Origin: Fidelibacterota bacterium
Lineage (GTDB): Bacteria; Fidelibacterota; SORT01
Direction: 5' to 3'
Length of the DNA stretch: 64,000 nucleotides
NCBI GenBank assembly: GCA_022571215.1
Contig: JACZYG010000013.1
Span: 22,823 to 86,822, forward strand
Shown here: piece after piece, positions 7,708 to 17,232 of the stretch
Layout of the letters: every line of letters begins with the position of its first letter
Numbering within the stretch: position 1 is the stretch's first letter
Notes under the pieces: generated by a model
Databases searched by the model: none
What the model saw: the letters and a program-made list of their open reading frames with translations, nothing else
What the model was told of the DNA's origin: nothing
Translations under genes and position numbers: made by a program

Positions 7708-10131
7708 TCAAAATAAGTAATCAAAACCTATCATCATCTGCCGGAATAGTCCCGGTTTTATCCCTTCAGGTCTTCGGGATACAATATACTTCCTGTCAAA
7801 TATATTTTTAACAGATAGAAACCCTCTTAACGGTAGATTGTGAAACTGGTATTGACCGGAGAGATCCCATATTTGGTATGAAGGAATGAGTCCGGTACGA
7901 CCGTTCGGAGAACCCTCCACTGTATTCACATTATCAGCAAACTGACTACTCACATAAGAGCCGTTTAGCCCCAAACTTAATCCTACAGGATGGCTGTATC
8001 TGAATCTCAATGAAATTAGATTTTGAGGCGCATATGGAAGCCTGAATCCTTTCACATTCACTTCTTTGATAAAACGATCAGTCGAAAATTCGGCATTTAC
8101 ATAAGTATAACCTATGTCCATAGATAGGGCTGACTTCATTCCAAGGAGACGGCCAAGATCAAAGCCCAAATTTCCTTCAATTCCTTTATGAAGAGTTTGA
8201 CCCTGATTGACTTTTGGCAAGTCGGTAGCCGCGCCCCCGGATTCGGATGTTGGTATTATCTGATTTTTAAAATCCATCATAAACACTGTTGCTTCAAGGG
8301 ACACACCTTTTAGCGCTTCCATTCGGGTACCGAGTTCAAGATTTAAACTTTCCTCGGCATCAAGCTCGACCGAAACAGCCTCATAACCGCCATCCGTCAC
8401 GGTTATTGCGTCTTTTATCCTTGGCGGAGCAAATCCACGGAAGGCTCCTGCGAACAATGTAATAGAGTTGTTCGGCACATAGCTGACTCCTAATCCCGGA
8501 ATGAACTCCAAGAGATCATCCCCTGACTTTAAATCAACATCGGTAGGAATACGTTCGCCTTCAGCATTGGTGACTCTTGTGCGAGAAATATTCCTCTCAT
8601 ACGAAAACCGCTCTACCCTGATACCGGGTGTCAGGCTGAGTTTTTCGTTTAGAAATATTCGATTTTGTATGAAAGCGGAAATTGCTTTTCCTGAACGTAT
8701 TTCATCGTCTCGAATGACTCCGGTATTGGAATTTCCGGTCTCACCGTTGATCCGCTGCTCATGCGCCCGTTCGGAGTGAATTCGTATGCCCGCATCAAAT
8801 TCATTCCTGAAATTAGCGACCGAGAAATCTAATTTTAGCCGGGGCTCAAGACCAATAACCTCAAAGGTACGGTTCCGGTTACCCGTGCTGTTCTTTACTA
8901 TAATTTCGGTTCCATCGTCCGAATAGCGATAATCCTGCCTCTGCCAATTCCTGGTCGTTTGATACGCATAAAATGTGGTTTTAAGAACTGATTTTGAATT
9001 GAGGTTATACTGATGCGTAGCGCTCGTAGAGTACCTGCGAATCTTCAATCTGTCATCAGGCACCGGATTAAAATTAGGATCTGTATCGTAGAGTTTTTGG
9101 GTAAGCCCTACGTAGGTGGAGTTGGAAATTTCATCATATGCATTCAGTTTGAATCCCAAAGAGGATTTTTGACTCAGATTAATAGTCATCTTTGTTAGAA
9201 CATCAGTGACATTAAAAAAGATATCCCGGATACTGTCCGCTTGCTTGCGAAGAACATTTACCAGCATTGCGCTGTTTTCGTATTTCTTTGCGAACTGTGC
9301 CTGAGCGAGCAAAAATCCGTTTTGACCGCCTTGAATAATCATACGTCCTTCCGGAGCGTTACGAGGATCAACAGTAATATAATTGATTACGCCGCCTATC
9401 GTTTGAGGTCCGAAAAGGATAGACCCGCTGCCCTTTACGATTTCAATTCCGCTCATACGGTCTATCGGAGGCGTATAATACATTTCCGGCTCTCCGTAGG
9501 GAGCAAGCGCAACGGGAACTCCATCTTCCAGCATAAGAACCGTACGGCTTCTGTCAGGATTAAGACCTCTGATACTGATATTTGCGCGCAATCCTAATCC
9601 CTCTTCCTCCTGAACATGAATCCCCGGAATCTGCCTGAGAATCTCGTTTCCGCTAAGAGGTCTGGTTTGAAGAAGTCTAACCGATGAAATAAGAGTTCCT
9701 GAACCCGGAATGCGTTGGAGCGCCAGGCTGCTTTCACCTATTACGAAAACCTGAGGAGACTTAAGCGTAGTAGGCTCCATTAACAGGTCAACCGAAGAGG
9801 TTTGTCCGCTAAGAACAGATATGTTCAGACTCAATTTAATGTAGCCAATATAACTACCGGCAAGGCTGTGATCTCCAGCGTTGATTTTTTCTAAGAAGAA
9901 TTTTCCATTTTTGTCAGTCGTCGTTCCCCTTCCTATATCTTTTATAAAGATATTCGCTCCTGAAAGCGGCTCTTTCGTTTCGGCATTAATGACTCTTCCT
10001 TTTATTGAACCAAACTCCTGAGCAGCTATTTCAACAATGCCTTCGCTGCCTATTGTAACAGTTACGAAAAATATAAGTAATCTTACCCATATGTTGATTC
10101 TGGTCTTACTTTTAAAATCAATACTTTTCAA
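7708..10131 (-). CDS. TonB-dependent outer-membrane receptor with N-terminal CarboxypepD_reg domain
   Basis: An outer-membrane active transporter of about 807 residues: signal segment, carboxypeptidase-regulatory-like domain (GSIKGRVINAETKEPLSGANIF), plug (LRQIPGI...SIRGL...GGVINY) and a 22-strand barrel ending in F (MIGFDYLF). The plug and barrel resemble siderophore/FecA-type receptors. The frame is open to 10215, but I start at TTG 10131 because GGAG precedes it by 6 bases and the signal peptide then falls at the expected place. A palindrome lies just upstream. No TonB or ABC partner is adjacent, so the ligand is unknown; a metal chelate is likely given the palindrome and neighbours. Confidence 0.88.
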   Translation of the reverse strand: MKSIDFKSKTRINIWVRLLIFFVTVTIGSEGIVEIAAQEFGSIKGRVINAETKEPLSGANIFIKDIGRGTTTDKNGKFFLEKINAGDHSLAGSYIGYIKLSLNISVLSGQTSSVDLLMEPTTLKSPQVFVIGESSLALQRIPGSGTLISSVRLLQTRPLSGNEILRQIPGIHVQEEEGLGLRANISIRGLNPDRSRTVLMLEDGVPVALAPYGEPEMYYTPPIDRMSGIEIVKGSGSILFGPQTIGGVINYITVDPRNAPEGRMIIQGGQNGFLLAQAQFAKKYENSAMLVNVLRKQADSIRDIFFNVTDVLTKMTINLSQKSSLGFKLNAYDEISNSTYVGLTQKLYDTDPNFNPVPDDRLKIRRYSTSATHQYNLNSKSVLKTTFYAYQTTRNWQRQDYRYSDDGTEIIVKNSTGNRNRTFEVIGLEPRLKLDFSVANFRNEFDAGIRIHSERAHEQRINGETGNSNTGVIRDDEIRSGKAISAFIQNRIFLNEKLSLTPGIRVERFSYERNISRTRVTNAEGERIPTDVDLKSGDDLLEFIPGLGVSYVPNNSITLFAGAFRGFAPPRIKDAITVTDGGYEAVSVELDAEESLNLELGTRMEALKGVSLEATVFMMDFKNQIIPTSESGGAATDLPKVNQGQTLHKGIEGNLGFDLGRLLGMKSALSMDIGYTYVNAEFSTDRFIKEVNVKGFRLPYAPQNLISLRFRYSHPVGLSLGLNGSYVSSQFADNVNTVEGSPNGRTGLIPSYQIWDLSGQYQFHNLPLRGFLSVKNIFDRKYIVSRRPEGIKPGLFRQMMIGFDYLF

Positions 10132-10157
10132 ACTATACTCCAAATTATCAATTTCTA

Positions 10158-10176
10158 AATGAGAACGTGTCTCATT
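10158..10176. promoter_or_regulatory. Palindrome upstream of the TonB receptor, possible Fur-family operator
   Basis: Perfect 7-bp arms AATGAGA/TCTCATT flank ACGTG, 27 bases before the proposed TTG start; a further CTCA follows. The TGAGAA/TTCTCA flavour resembles Fur-type boxes. It supports the downstream start, since otherwise it would lie inside the gene. Confidence 0.45.
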
Positions 10177-10391
10177 CTCAATAACCAACTTATGCTCTTT
10201 CTTTATCAGTGTCAAGGGATTATTAATTTATATCACTACACCAGTGAGCTGAGTAAAACCTTTTGAATGCCTTATATACAGGGGATCTTCCGTTTATACA
10301 TCACATCTCCTCGATCTACAGAAATTTTGAGTTATAGATCAGCCGGAATGTGTATTAGAAATGAAGTTTATACGTAGATTCAGTTCTTAAA

Positions 10392-10745
10392 TCAACTTAA
10401 AAGGTTCTTTTTTATTTCTTCAAACTCTTCTTTCGTTATCTTGCCTTTGGCGTAGCGTTTCTTAAGGATCTCTATTGCAGAATCGCCAGCATCATGACCT
10501 GACCAATGTCCGTGACCCCTCCCGAATACCAAATAGAGAACCACAATTAATACAATCATCGGGAAAAACGGAAACATCCAGAAACCTCCCATTCCCATCA
10601 TATGCCATTGTCCAGCCCACTCATCGCCGTCGTGGTTTTCATATCGATCTCCCGAATAACTTGGGATAAACCAGCTGGCGGCGATAAGGATTATGATAAT
10701 AAGCAGAATCAGATAGATGGGGCTGTTTTTAAACGAACTATTCAA
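10392..10745 (-). CDS. Small membrane protein with SHOCT domain
   Basis: A 117-residue protein with two membrane segments (about 10-28 and 58-75), a His/Gly/Met-rich link (WHMMGMGG, GRGHGHWSGHD) and a C-terminal SHOCT motif (ILKKRYAKGKITKEEFEEIKKNL). SHOCT tails mark small membrane proteins of unknown, possibly oligomerising, role. The start appears to be TTG. The gene is the last of a four-gene unit ArsR - membrane protein - DsrE - SHOCT. The His/Met-rich stretch might bind metal. Confidence 0.75.
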   Translation of the reverse strand: MNSSFKNSPIYLILLIIIILIAASWFIPSYSGDRYENHDGDEWAGQWHMMGMGGFWMFPFFPMIVLIVVLYLVFGRGHGHWSGHDAGDSAIEILKKRYAKGKITKEEFEEIKKNLLS

Positions 10746-10796
10746 AATAATCCCTTACGCTTGAACTTAACATCTTTTGGCATTGAAAAATTATGA

Positions 10797-11141
10797 TCAA
10801 AAAACCAAGCACTTTTCCGATTCCTCTACCCACTTTGCCAAGGTTACAAGATCGCTCTTCACCACTCCCTCTGTGAGTGATTCTTCCTTCAATCCCCTGC
10901 TGTCCATACAACTGCCGCAAGCATTAACCTCGCATTTCTTTCTCACGAGATATAATAACATCTTTTCAATGTTGTAATAACCATCAGGCGTCTTCTGACC
11001 CTTTAGCCCGCAGAAAACTGCATCTTGGAACATGAACAGTCTTACGGAATTCCCCCTTTTAACAGTAGACATTGCTAAACGCAGCGCATTGTACGATTTT
11101 TCTGTCCCATAAGGCGGATCGTTCAAAATAAATGTAATCAT
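10797..11141 (-). CDS. DsrE-family sulfur-carrier-like protein
   Basis: A 114-residue protein with the DsrE/YchN fold pattern: ITFILNDPPYGTEKSYNALRLA, then VRLFMFQDAVFCG, and the conserved cysteine region CEVNACGSCMDSRG. The ATG follows GGAGGGGAACAA, an excellent ribosome site. DsrE-like proteins carry or relay persulfide sulfur. This one is outside the main sulfur cluster, in an operon under an ArsR-type regulator with two membrane proteins, which may sense or move reduced sulfur. Confidence 0.85.
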   Translation of the reverse strand: MITFILNDPPYGTEKSYNALRLAMSTVKRGNSVRLFMFQDAVFCGLKGQKTPDGYYNIEKMLLYLVRKKCEVNACGSCMDSRGLKEESLTEGVVKSDLVTLAKWVEESEKCLVF

Positions 11142-11172
11142 TTGTTCCCCTCCCAAATTATATTTATTCTTA

Positions 11173-11763
11173 TTAAACCCACCCGTGAGGATTTCCGCTT
11201 GTGTATGCTCTGCGCGCAAATAGAGCAGCCGCGGCAATAAGCATCAAGGTAAGCAAATTTGAATACGCTGAATACACCTGCACTCCTAAAATTATTATCA
11301 CCAGCACGATAAAAAGACATATAGCCGCAAGTTTCTTGCGACGGGCGCGAAGAGGTTTTAGTATTGAAGCAGCTTCCTCCGGAAGTGGTTTATCAGGATC
11401 TAACCCTGATATCAAGGATTCAATCTTAGGTTGGATTCCCAAGTGCACGCTGGAGAGCAGCGCTATAAGAACGAAGAGTAACACTAACTTAGTTGCTATT
11501 ATCCATTCTGTCCACAACGCCTCGAATCCGAGCGGTCCGTAAACAAGGAGTAGTACGCCTGTGATTCCGACCGTCGCTTGGAATACGAAACAGCGCGGCG
11601 CGCCACCCGCGATGATGTTCTCCGTGTATCTATCTATAGAGTAAATAAAACCGGCTCCCATTTTCCCTCGCTCAGCGACTACGATCAGGTTAAATAAAGG
11701 GACTGACATGAAAACGAAACTCACGACATGTATGATTTTCAGAAGGTCATATAAATTATCCAT
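11173..11763 (-). CDS. Integral membrane protein, five predicted segments, unknown function
   Basis: A 196-residue protein with hydrophobic segments near 10-28, 60-80, 86-108, 147-163 and 165-183. The early His in IIHVVSF, at the start of segment 1, recalls CopD/DUF2269-like inner-membrane proteins, but I do not assign it. GGAGTAACC precedes the ATG. It lies 24 bases downstream of the ArsR gene and 31 upstream of the DsrE gene, so it may move or oxidise a sulfur compound. Function unknown. Confidence 0.72.
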   Translation of the reverse strand: MDNLYDLLKIIHVVSFVFMSVPLFNLIVVAERGKMGAGFIYSIDRYTENIIAGGAPRCFVFQATVGITGVLLLVYGPLGFEALWTEWIIATKLVLLFVLIALLSSVHLGIQPKIESLISGLDPDKPLPEEAASILKPLRARRKKLAAICLFIVLVIIILGVQVYSAYSNLLTLMLIAAAALFARRAYTSGNPHGWV

Positions 11764-11787
11764 GGTTACTCCTTTGCTTTATAATCA

Positions 11788-12138
11788 TTACATTTCAGAT
11801 AGAGAATCTGCGAGCTCTTCAGTAGACCTAAGCCTTTCCAGAAGCACCTCTCGCATTAGTTCAAACGCCTTAAGAGTTTTCTTATTTGCCACTCTGTAAT
11901 AAACCTTAACGCCATCTTTACGGGTAGTCACAATCCCCTGCTGACGCATGAGAGCAAGATGTTGAGAAATATTCGCCATTCGAGCGCCGGTACGTTTTGA
12001 TAGTTCGTTTACACTGAGTTCTCCGTCGCTTAGATGGAACAACATTTCTAATCTCAAGGGATGCGCAAGCATTTTACATACATCCGCGTGAAGCTCGAAT
12101 ATCTTTTTATTCAATAATATATCCTTGTCTAAATACAT
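11788..12138 (-). CDS. ArsR-family winged-helix regulator
   Basis: A 116-residue repressor (MLAHPLRLEMLFHLSDGELSVNEL, then SQHLALMRQQGIVTTRKDG). It lacks the CxC metal motif of the other ArsR proteins here and has a single Cys (VCKML), so metal sensing by the classical site is unlikely. Redox or sulfide sensing as in BigR/SqrR needs two cysteines and is not supported either. It leads the DsrE-containing operon and probably controls it. Confidence 0.82.
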   Translation of the reverse strand: MYLDKDILLNKKIFELHADVCKMLAHPLRLEMLFHLSDGELSVNELSKRTGARMANISQHLALMRQQGIVTTRKDGVKVYYRVANKKTLKAFELMREVLLERLRSTEELADSLSEM

Positions 12139-12457
12139 TCATTATTTCATATATGCGAATATAATAATTTACAAAACTTATTACAAGTTATTTTCAATTG
12201 GTATCCGTTTCCGGAAAGGAAATGGGAGGTAATATTTTAGATTCTTGCTTACCCCCTTTTCCTGAAACTCATTTCCTGTACATACATTTCATTAGGGTAA
12301 GAATATTAAGACACGAAAATACTGCTTCTATAACGATACGATTGCGGTACCGAACCTACTTTTTATTGGTTTTTAATTGGGACTCAGATCAAGAACGTAT
12401 TTCTCTAATTCTCGATTTGAGTCCCAAAAGATTGCTGCATAAACAACTGATTAAATT
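12139..12457. other. Intergenic region with two long imperfect hairpins
   Basis: Two inverted repeats occur. One pairs about 12207-12232 with 12249-12268, with interruptions; GGAAATG (12218-12224) can instead pair with CATTTCC (12270-12276). The other pairs 12377-12390 with 12414-12427 at 13 of 14 positions around a 23-base loop, 31 bases after the end of the upstream lipoprotein gene. Neither has a clear U-run. They may end or stabilise the lipoprotein transcript. The AT-rich segment next to the ArsR start may hold its promoter. Confidence 0.4.
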
Positions 12458-13240
12458 CTAATCGTCAAGGTCGTAATTATTCTTAATGTTTGATTTAATT
12501 ATTCCCTCAATATCCTTACATTTTCCGCCGCCTGAAGAACTGTCATCTATCAGAAGATTGCCTTCATCGTCAAGCATTAAATCACCGTCATCTAAACAGC
12601 TTGTTATATCTATTCCTTGCAACCATTCATCCACCAATAGATTTAGTACTACATTATTGAGAGCATTCTCATCTATCAGTATTCCACCCGGTTCTTCAAA
12701 TCTTACGTCTTCGTTAAATTTTAAGATGATCGAGTAGGATCTTCCCGTTACATTATCGTAATCGAAGTTTCCGGAAACAACTAAAGTATTCTCAAAAAGC
12801 GCATCGCTTGAATCAACAAGACCGTCACTTGCTTTTGAATCATCCAATCGGACGTCAATTCGCTTGTACAATCCGGCTTCTATCGTAAACTCACCGATAA
12901 CAGGATTGCTTTCCCCGGTCATCAAATTAATAACAAACGGACCATCAATACTTATCTTATCCTCCGAAAGAGTGTCAGCCACACCATCCGGAAAATCGAA
13001 TTGAATGTGCCTTACACTGGTGCGAGCTTCTTTTATACTAAAAACTGTTCCACTAAGGTCAGTCACCGAAAACAGTGTTTCCGCGGTTGCTGAGCTCAAA
13101 ACGGATTTAGCCGCTGAGCCTGTTGAGGATGATAGTCTCATAGAAAATGTAGCCCGTCCATCCCCTGCCGGTGCGGTCGGATCATCGCTGCACGCCGTAA
13201 TCAACGTACCGATGAGAAGTAGTTGTATCATTCTTTTCAA
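12458..13240 (-). CDS. Lipoprotein, DUF4382-like
   Basis: A 260-residue exported protein. Residues 1-17 form a lipoprotein signal (LLIGTLITAC). The body is a beta-rich domain reminiscent of DUF4382 (FSIKEARTSVRHIQFDF, then FTIEAGLYKRIDVRL). The C-terminus is very acidic with Gly/Ser linkers (DDSSSGGGKCKD). AGGAG lies 8 bases before a TTG start; the ATG three codons later is an alternative. It resembles the protein at 2840-3622 but lacks the second domain. Role unknown. Confidence 0.78.
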   Translation of the reverse strand: MKRMIQLLLIGTLITACSDDPTAPAGDGRATFSMRLSSSTGSAAKSVLSSATAETLFSVTDLSGTVFSIKEARTSVRHIQFDFPDGVADTLSEDKISIDGPFVINLMTGESNPVIGEFTIEAGLYKRIDVRLDDSKASDGLVDSSDALFENTLVVSGNFDYDNVTGRSYSIILKFNEDVRFEEPGGILIDENALNNVVLNLLVDEWLQGIDITSCLDDGDLMLDDEGNLLIDDSSSGGGKCKDIEGIIKSNIKNNYDLDD

Positions 13241-13427
13241 TTTTCAATCTCCTAATTATTTATCTTGCTTTATCTCACCTTTAACATTACGAATGCGGTT
13301 AAGTTCCAACTAAAGTTGCTCCAAATCACAAAAAAGAATGTAACCGTTACGACCATTGGTTTAGTTAATAAGTAAAACAGTATCAAAATCGATATGGATT
13401 TTTTGGTCGATATAAAGTGGACCATTG

Positions 13428-13727
13428 ATGCTCTCTGCCGACGAAGGAAACACTAAATTAGCGCTCTTCAGGGTTACTTCACAAAATAATCAATCGAATA
13501 ACAAAGATAAAACAGTTGCGTTCCGTACTGACGGTGCTGGGTTTTTATCATTTCTAAGCAGAATAAATACTCATAAAGTTTTCAATGAAAAGAATGAACG
13601 AATAACATCTCGAAATGTGGTTGATCACGATAAGGCATATTCAATTTACTTCTGTGATCCTTATGGCAATCGATTTGAGATAACAACATATGATCACGAA
13701 CAAATAATCAGCGAATTCGCCGTTTGA
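13428..13727 (+). pseudogene. Truncated VOC (glyoxalase-fold) gene, C-terminal part
   Basis: About 100 residues match the second half of a vicinal-oxygen-chelate protein: a KLALFRV strand, then SIYFCDPYGNRFEITTYD, the typical last metal-site region. The first beta-alpha-beta-beta-beta unit (normally about 60 residues, with the first His or Glu ligand) is missing, and the upstream frame hits a stop (TAA) within a few codons. Probably a decaying fragment in a patch of rearranged DNA. Confidence 0.6.
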
Positions 13728-13885
13728 ATGTCACTATCTTATTCCAACTCATAATTTATTGCGTGATAACCTTATTTTATTGATTGCGCACTGCCCAGCA
13801 CTGAAGCGGTTTTAATAAACACTTGAGTTTTTAAGAGACTAAAATGCCTGTCTCACTAACGTTGGTTTGTACGATAAAAAGTCCG

Positions 13886-14083
13886 GTCTCGAAAGCCAAT
13901 TGTCAGAGACTCAAGATTGGACGAGATTCGAGATGGCCAAATGCTGTGACTATTTGAAGTATTCTAACTACAAAGAAAATATCAGGGTACTTCGAAATGA
14001 TATCCGAGGTCGTTCTTTATCCGTACTGAAGCTCAATCCAATTCTTAAAGCATGTTCATACTTCGTTTCGTAAGTCCAGCTTG
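13886..14083. repeat. 198-bp direct repeat, copy 1, holding a 3' gene fragment
   Basis: This segment matches 16440-16637 over its full 198 bp with 19 mismatches by eye (about 90% identity) and no gaps. Read on the minus strand, its right part encodes the last 38 residues of the outer-membrane protein whose complete gene is at 16522-17232 (SWTYETKYEHALRIGL..., ending in LIFSL and a stop). So copy 1 is a broken-off gene end plus its 3' flank. Substitutions are concentrated in the noncoding part. Confidence 0.85.
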
Positions 14084-14103
14084 ATAATCCATTGTTATTC
14101 AAG

Positions 14104-16086
14104 CTATTTTCGATGCTTATTACTAACTGTAGATGATGCTAAAAGAGAAAAAGCTTCTCTATTCTTTTCACTCCCAATAATTGCAACCAGATCATTCGGT
14201 AGTAAAACAAAATCCGCATGGGGATTCGAGTTTAATTGCTCTTCCCGGACAACACCTACGACAGATGCTCCGGTTCTTTTACGTATTTCGCTCTCACCTA
14301 TCGACTTATGAGCAATTGGGCTTTCTGGCGATAAGGGGACCCATTGTAGAATAAATTGCTGTTCGGCATCCCTGAGTTGGGAAAGCATTCGATAATCGTC
14401 GCCTTGGTTAATTAAATGCGCATAGAGTTCCTGTCGAGCAATATCCGTGTATCGTTGAACTTCGGTTGGTGGAACTTTAAGATGGAGAAGAGACTGTCGT
14501 GTCAATTCGAGGCTCGCCTCGTACTCTGGGAGCACAACTTCTGAGACCCCTAAATCCCTGAATAAGTCGAAATAATCCGGACCTGGTGTTCTCGCTACTA
14601 TTTCGAGTTTATTATTTAAACGCTTTGACTGTACTATGACTAATCTTGCTGCGGCAAGCCCGGGGATAGTTAAAATCAGAAGAGATGATTTTTTAATTCC
14701 GGCCGATTCGAGAACAACTTCCTGACCGGCATCGCCATAAACGACTGCCATCCCAGCCTCCTTGGCTTGTTCAAAAAGTCGGTGGTCAAGTTCAATGATC
14801 ACGAACTGCTTATTCAGGCGTTTCAAAACCTGTGCTATTTGAAAACCTACACGTCCGCCGCCGACTATAACAACGTGGTCGGTAAGTCCTGAATCGGGTA
14901 TGTTTGTTGACTCAAGAGGTTCATGGCGAAACCAACGCCTCCTCAATGCGTAAATCCTTGCAGTCTGACCTGAAACCAAAGGCGTGAGTACCATCGTTAC
15001 AATTGCGGTGTTCAGTATCAAAGAGTAAAGATCACTTCCAATCGAATTCGTTGATACTCCCACCCTTGCAAGCAAGAAAGAAAACTCACCCATTTGAAAT
15101 AGACCCATTCCCACAGCCAAGGGTATTATGTTTCTATATTTGAAAATTCGAACAATGAGCGCTATGATAAGTCCCTTACCTAAACTCATTGCCAGCACTA
15201 AGAAGATGACTTGTCGGATATTATCAAATAGAAAAGTTGGATCTAAAAGCATTCCAACCGATGTAAAGAACAATAAACCAAAAAGATCTCTAAGCGGAAC
15301 AATATCACTTAGTGCCTGGTGCCCGTAGTCCGACTCGCTCAGAACCATTCCGGCGACAAACGCGCCAAAGGCAAAGGTAAGTCCCACCATGTATGTTAAA
15401 TAACCAACACCTAGCCCGATGGCGGTGATTGCAAGCATAAAAAGCTCCCTTGAACCGAGTTTGGCGATGTGCACCAGTAGACGCGGCAACAACTTAGTTC
15501 CGAGCAAAACCATACCAGTAATGAACGCCACGGCTTTGAGCGCCACGAAACCAAGAGCAAGCAGTCCAACCGGCGGATTGCTCAGCTGGGGGAGAATTAT
15601 CATCATTGGGACCACAGCCAGGTCTTGGACGATGAGCATCCCGATCATCACTTTACTCGAAGGGGTTCCCAACGAGCCCTGGTTCATCAGCGTTTTGAGA
15701 ATCACCATGGTACTCGAAAGAGATATAAGGGCGCCGAGCCATAGCGATGGTATCCAATCCAATCCCATCAAGTGCCCAATACCAATACCAAGCACCATGG
15801 TAATGACAATTTGGATAGGCGTCCCGATTAGAGCGACCATCTTAACCGGCTTAAGATCCTTGAGAGAAAATTCAAGTCCCAGCGCAAAAAGGAGAAGGGC
15901 AATGCCAATCTCGGCGAGCAACTCGATCTCGTCAATGTTAGAGATCGTATATCCCCCTGTATGTGGCCCCAAGATAACTCCCGCTGCGATATAGCCGAGG
16001 ATTAAGGGTTGACCCAGCCGTTGTACCAGTAAGCCACAAAAAAATGCTGCAACTACAAGGAGGATGATATCAGTCGCAATACCCAT
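14104..16086 (-). CDS. CPA2-type cation/proton antiporter with TrkA-N and TrkA-C domains (KefB/YbaL-like)
   Basis: A 660-residue inner-membrane protein. Residues 1-385 hold about 12 membrane segments with family signatures ([49 protein letters not shown]). Residues about 400-530 are a Rossmann TrkA-N domain ([13 protein letters not shown], with an acidic residue after the second strand in VIIELD). Residues about 565-650 are TrkA-C. It likely exchanges K+ or Na+ for protons under nucleotide control. The gene lies between the two 198-bp direct repeats, which suggests it arrived or was duplicated as a unit. Confidence 0.9.
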   Translation of the reverse strand: MGIATDIILLVVAAFFCGLLVQRLGQPLILGYIAAGVILGPHTGGYTISNIDEIELLAEIGIALLLFALGLEFSLKDLKPVKMVALIGTPIQIVITMVLGIGIGHLMGLDWIPSLWLGALISLSSTMVILKTLMNQGSLGTPSSKVMIGMLIVQDLAVVPMMIILPQLSNPPVGLLALGFVALKAVAFITGMVLLGTKLLPRLLVHIAKLGSRELFMLAITAIGLGVGYLTYMVGLTFAFGAFVAGMVLSESDYGHQALSDIVPLRDLFGLLFFTSVGMLLDPTFLFDNIRQVIFLVLAMSLGKGLIIALIVRIFKYRNIIPLAVGMGLFQMGEFSFLLARVGVSTNSIGSDLYSLILNTAIVTMVLTPLVSGQTARIYALRRRWFRHEPLESTNIPDSGLTDHVVIVGGGRVGFQIAQVLKRLNKQFVIIELDHRLFEQAKEAGMAVVYGDAGQEVVLESAGIKKSSLLILTIPGLAAARLVIVQSKRLNNKLEIVARTPGPDYFDLFRDLGVSEVVLPEYEASLELTRQSLLHLKVPPTEVQRYTDIARQELYAHLINQGDDYRMLSQLRDAEQQFILQWVPLSPESPIAHKSIGESEIRKRTGASVVGVVREEQLNSNPHADFVLLPNDLVAIIGSEKNREAFSLLASSTVSNKHRK

Positions 16087-16439
16087 TATTTATTCTATTC
16101 AGTCCGACACGGAAGCAGGAAATGACTTATATCCAGCATCGTACGATGCTGTGGTTCGGTTATCTCTTGAACGGAGCGTTTACCCAGGTGTCTTTTGGTC
16201 ATTTGTCCTCTCTTTCCGGGCGTTCATGTTTCATAGCAGTCATCTTGGTGTTCAAATGGGATTACACCACCACCTAAAAGGCAAATTCCCACACCTATTG
16301 GATCCCCTTTTTCGGTTATCTTGTTTTTAACCACTGATCTGCCCTCATTCCGTAGCCCGGCTTCTATATTACATATTAAGCCTTTAGATATCACTAAAAA
16401 TATGTCTTAATAAACGGCCATTTTTAAGACAAAATTTCA
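16087..16439. other. Intergenic region upstream of the antiporter, with a perfect palindrome
   Basis: No supported gene. A perfect 18-bp palindrome, CAGCATCGT/ACGATGCTG, lies at 16134-16151, 48 bases upstream of the antiporter start, a plausible regulator-binding site. The rest is unremarkable. Confidence 0.45.
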
Positions 16440-16637
16440 GTCTCGAAAGCTAATTGTCAGAAGTTCCGGATTGGACGAGATTCGGGACGATCGAATGTTG
16501 TGACCATTGGAAGTATTCTAACTACAAAGAAAATATCAGGATACTTCGAAATGATATCCGAGGTCGTTCTTTATCCATACTGAAGCCCAATCCAATCCTT
16601 AAAGCGTGTTCATACTTCGTTTCGTAAGTCCAGCTTG
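16440..16637. repeat. 198-bp direct repeat, copy 2
   Basis: Matches 13886-14083 without gaps. Here the repeat spans the 3' end of the intact outer-membrane protein gene (16522-17232) and 82 bases beyond its stop. The two copies bracket a 2.36-kb unit with one gene, the antiporter. Confidence 0.85.
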
Positions 16638-17232
16638 GAATAATATCAATATTGGTTTCATCTCCGAACTTTGAAAGGAGTTCGATCGCAAATGAATGAT
16701 TATCCGTAATTTCAGAACCAACACCTAATCGAGCTACAAAAGAAGTTTCTTTTTCAAATTCAAAGCCAGCGTTCAGAGCAAATTTATATTTTCCAGTCTC
16801 ACTTGATATAATGAATCTCAAATCCACAAGATTCTCCTGTTCACTCTTAGAGGAAATTTCGTATTCGCTTGCAAAGCCAAAATCAAACCGATCACTCAAA
16901 TAAGAGAAATTATATCTCAACTGAAATCCTATGGCTTCGTAAGCAAATTCCCCCTGCTCTTCTTCGGTAAAATGAGGGTGAACTTCAAAGGCTAAGGAGT
17001 TTGAAATGCCATACAATATACCAGGTGTAAATTCAATCACCGTATTTTCATTATTTAATTGTTCCTCCGACCCGAAATCCCCTGATAAAAGTAACCAAAA
17101 GTTTTTTGGTTCAGGGAGTTTGGCAGTTTCAGTTACGGCAAAATCTTTTCCGTGATGAGCGAATAAAGTTGGAGGCGCTAATAACAAAACTAAAAGGGCT
17201 ATCAAAACATATCTTATTGCAATACTATTCAT
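16522..17232 (-). CDS. Exported beta-barrel-like protein, unknown role
   Basis: A 236-residue protein with a signal peptide (IAIRYVLIALLVLLLAPPTLFA) followed by HHGKDFAVTETAKLP and alternating beta strands to a C-terminal LIFSL, as in small outer-membrane barrels. Start at MNSIAIRY: AGGAG lies 8 bases upstream, whereas an ATG two codons earlier is too close to it. The HHGKDF start is something I associate with conserved unknowns near metal-resistance genes; that is recollection, not evidence. Its 3' end is duplicated at 13886-14083. Confidence 0.72.
   Translation of the reverse strand: MNSIAIRYVLIALLVLLLAPPTLFAHHGKDFAVTETAKLPEPKNFWLLLSGDFGSEEQLNNENTVIEFTPGILYGISNSLAFEVHPHFTEEEQGEFAYEAIGFQLRYNFSYLSDRFDFGFASEYEISSKSEQENLVDLRFIISSETGKYKFALNAGFEFEKETSFVARLGVGSEITDNHSFAIELLSKFGDETNIDIIPSWTYETKYEHALRIGLGFSMDKERPRISFRSILIFSL

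Noticed and set aside
13867..14073. Plus-strand frame of 68 codons
   Set aside because: It is the antisense of the duplicated gene end in the 198-bp repeat.
15419..15994. Long antisense frame inside the antiporter gene
   Set aside because: Shadow of a conserved membrane protein on the other strand.
16064..16330. Plus-strand frame overlapping the antiporter start
   Set aside because: Overlaps a solid gene and a palindrome; composition and sequence look noncoding.
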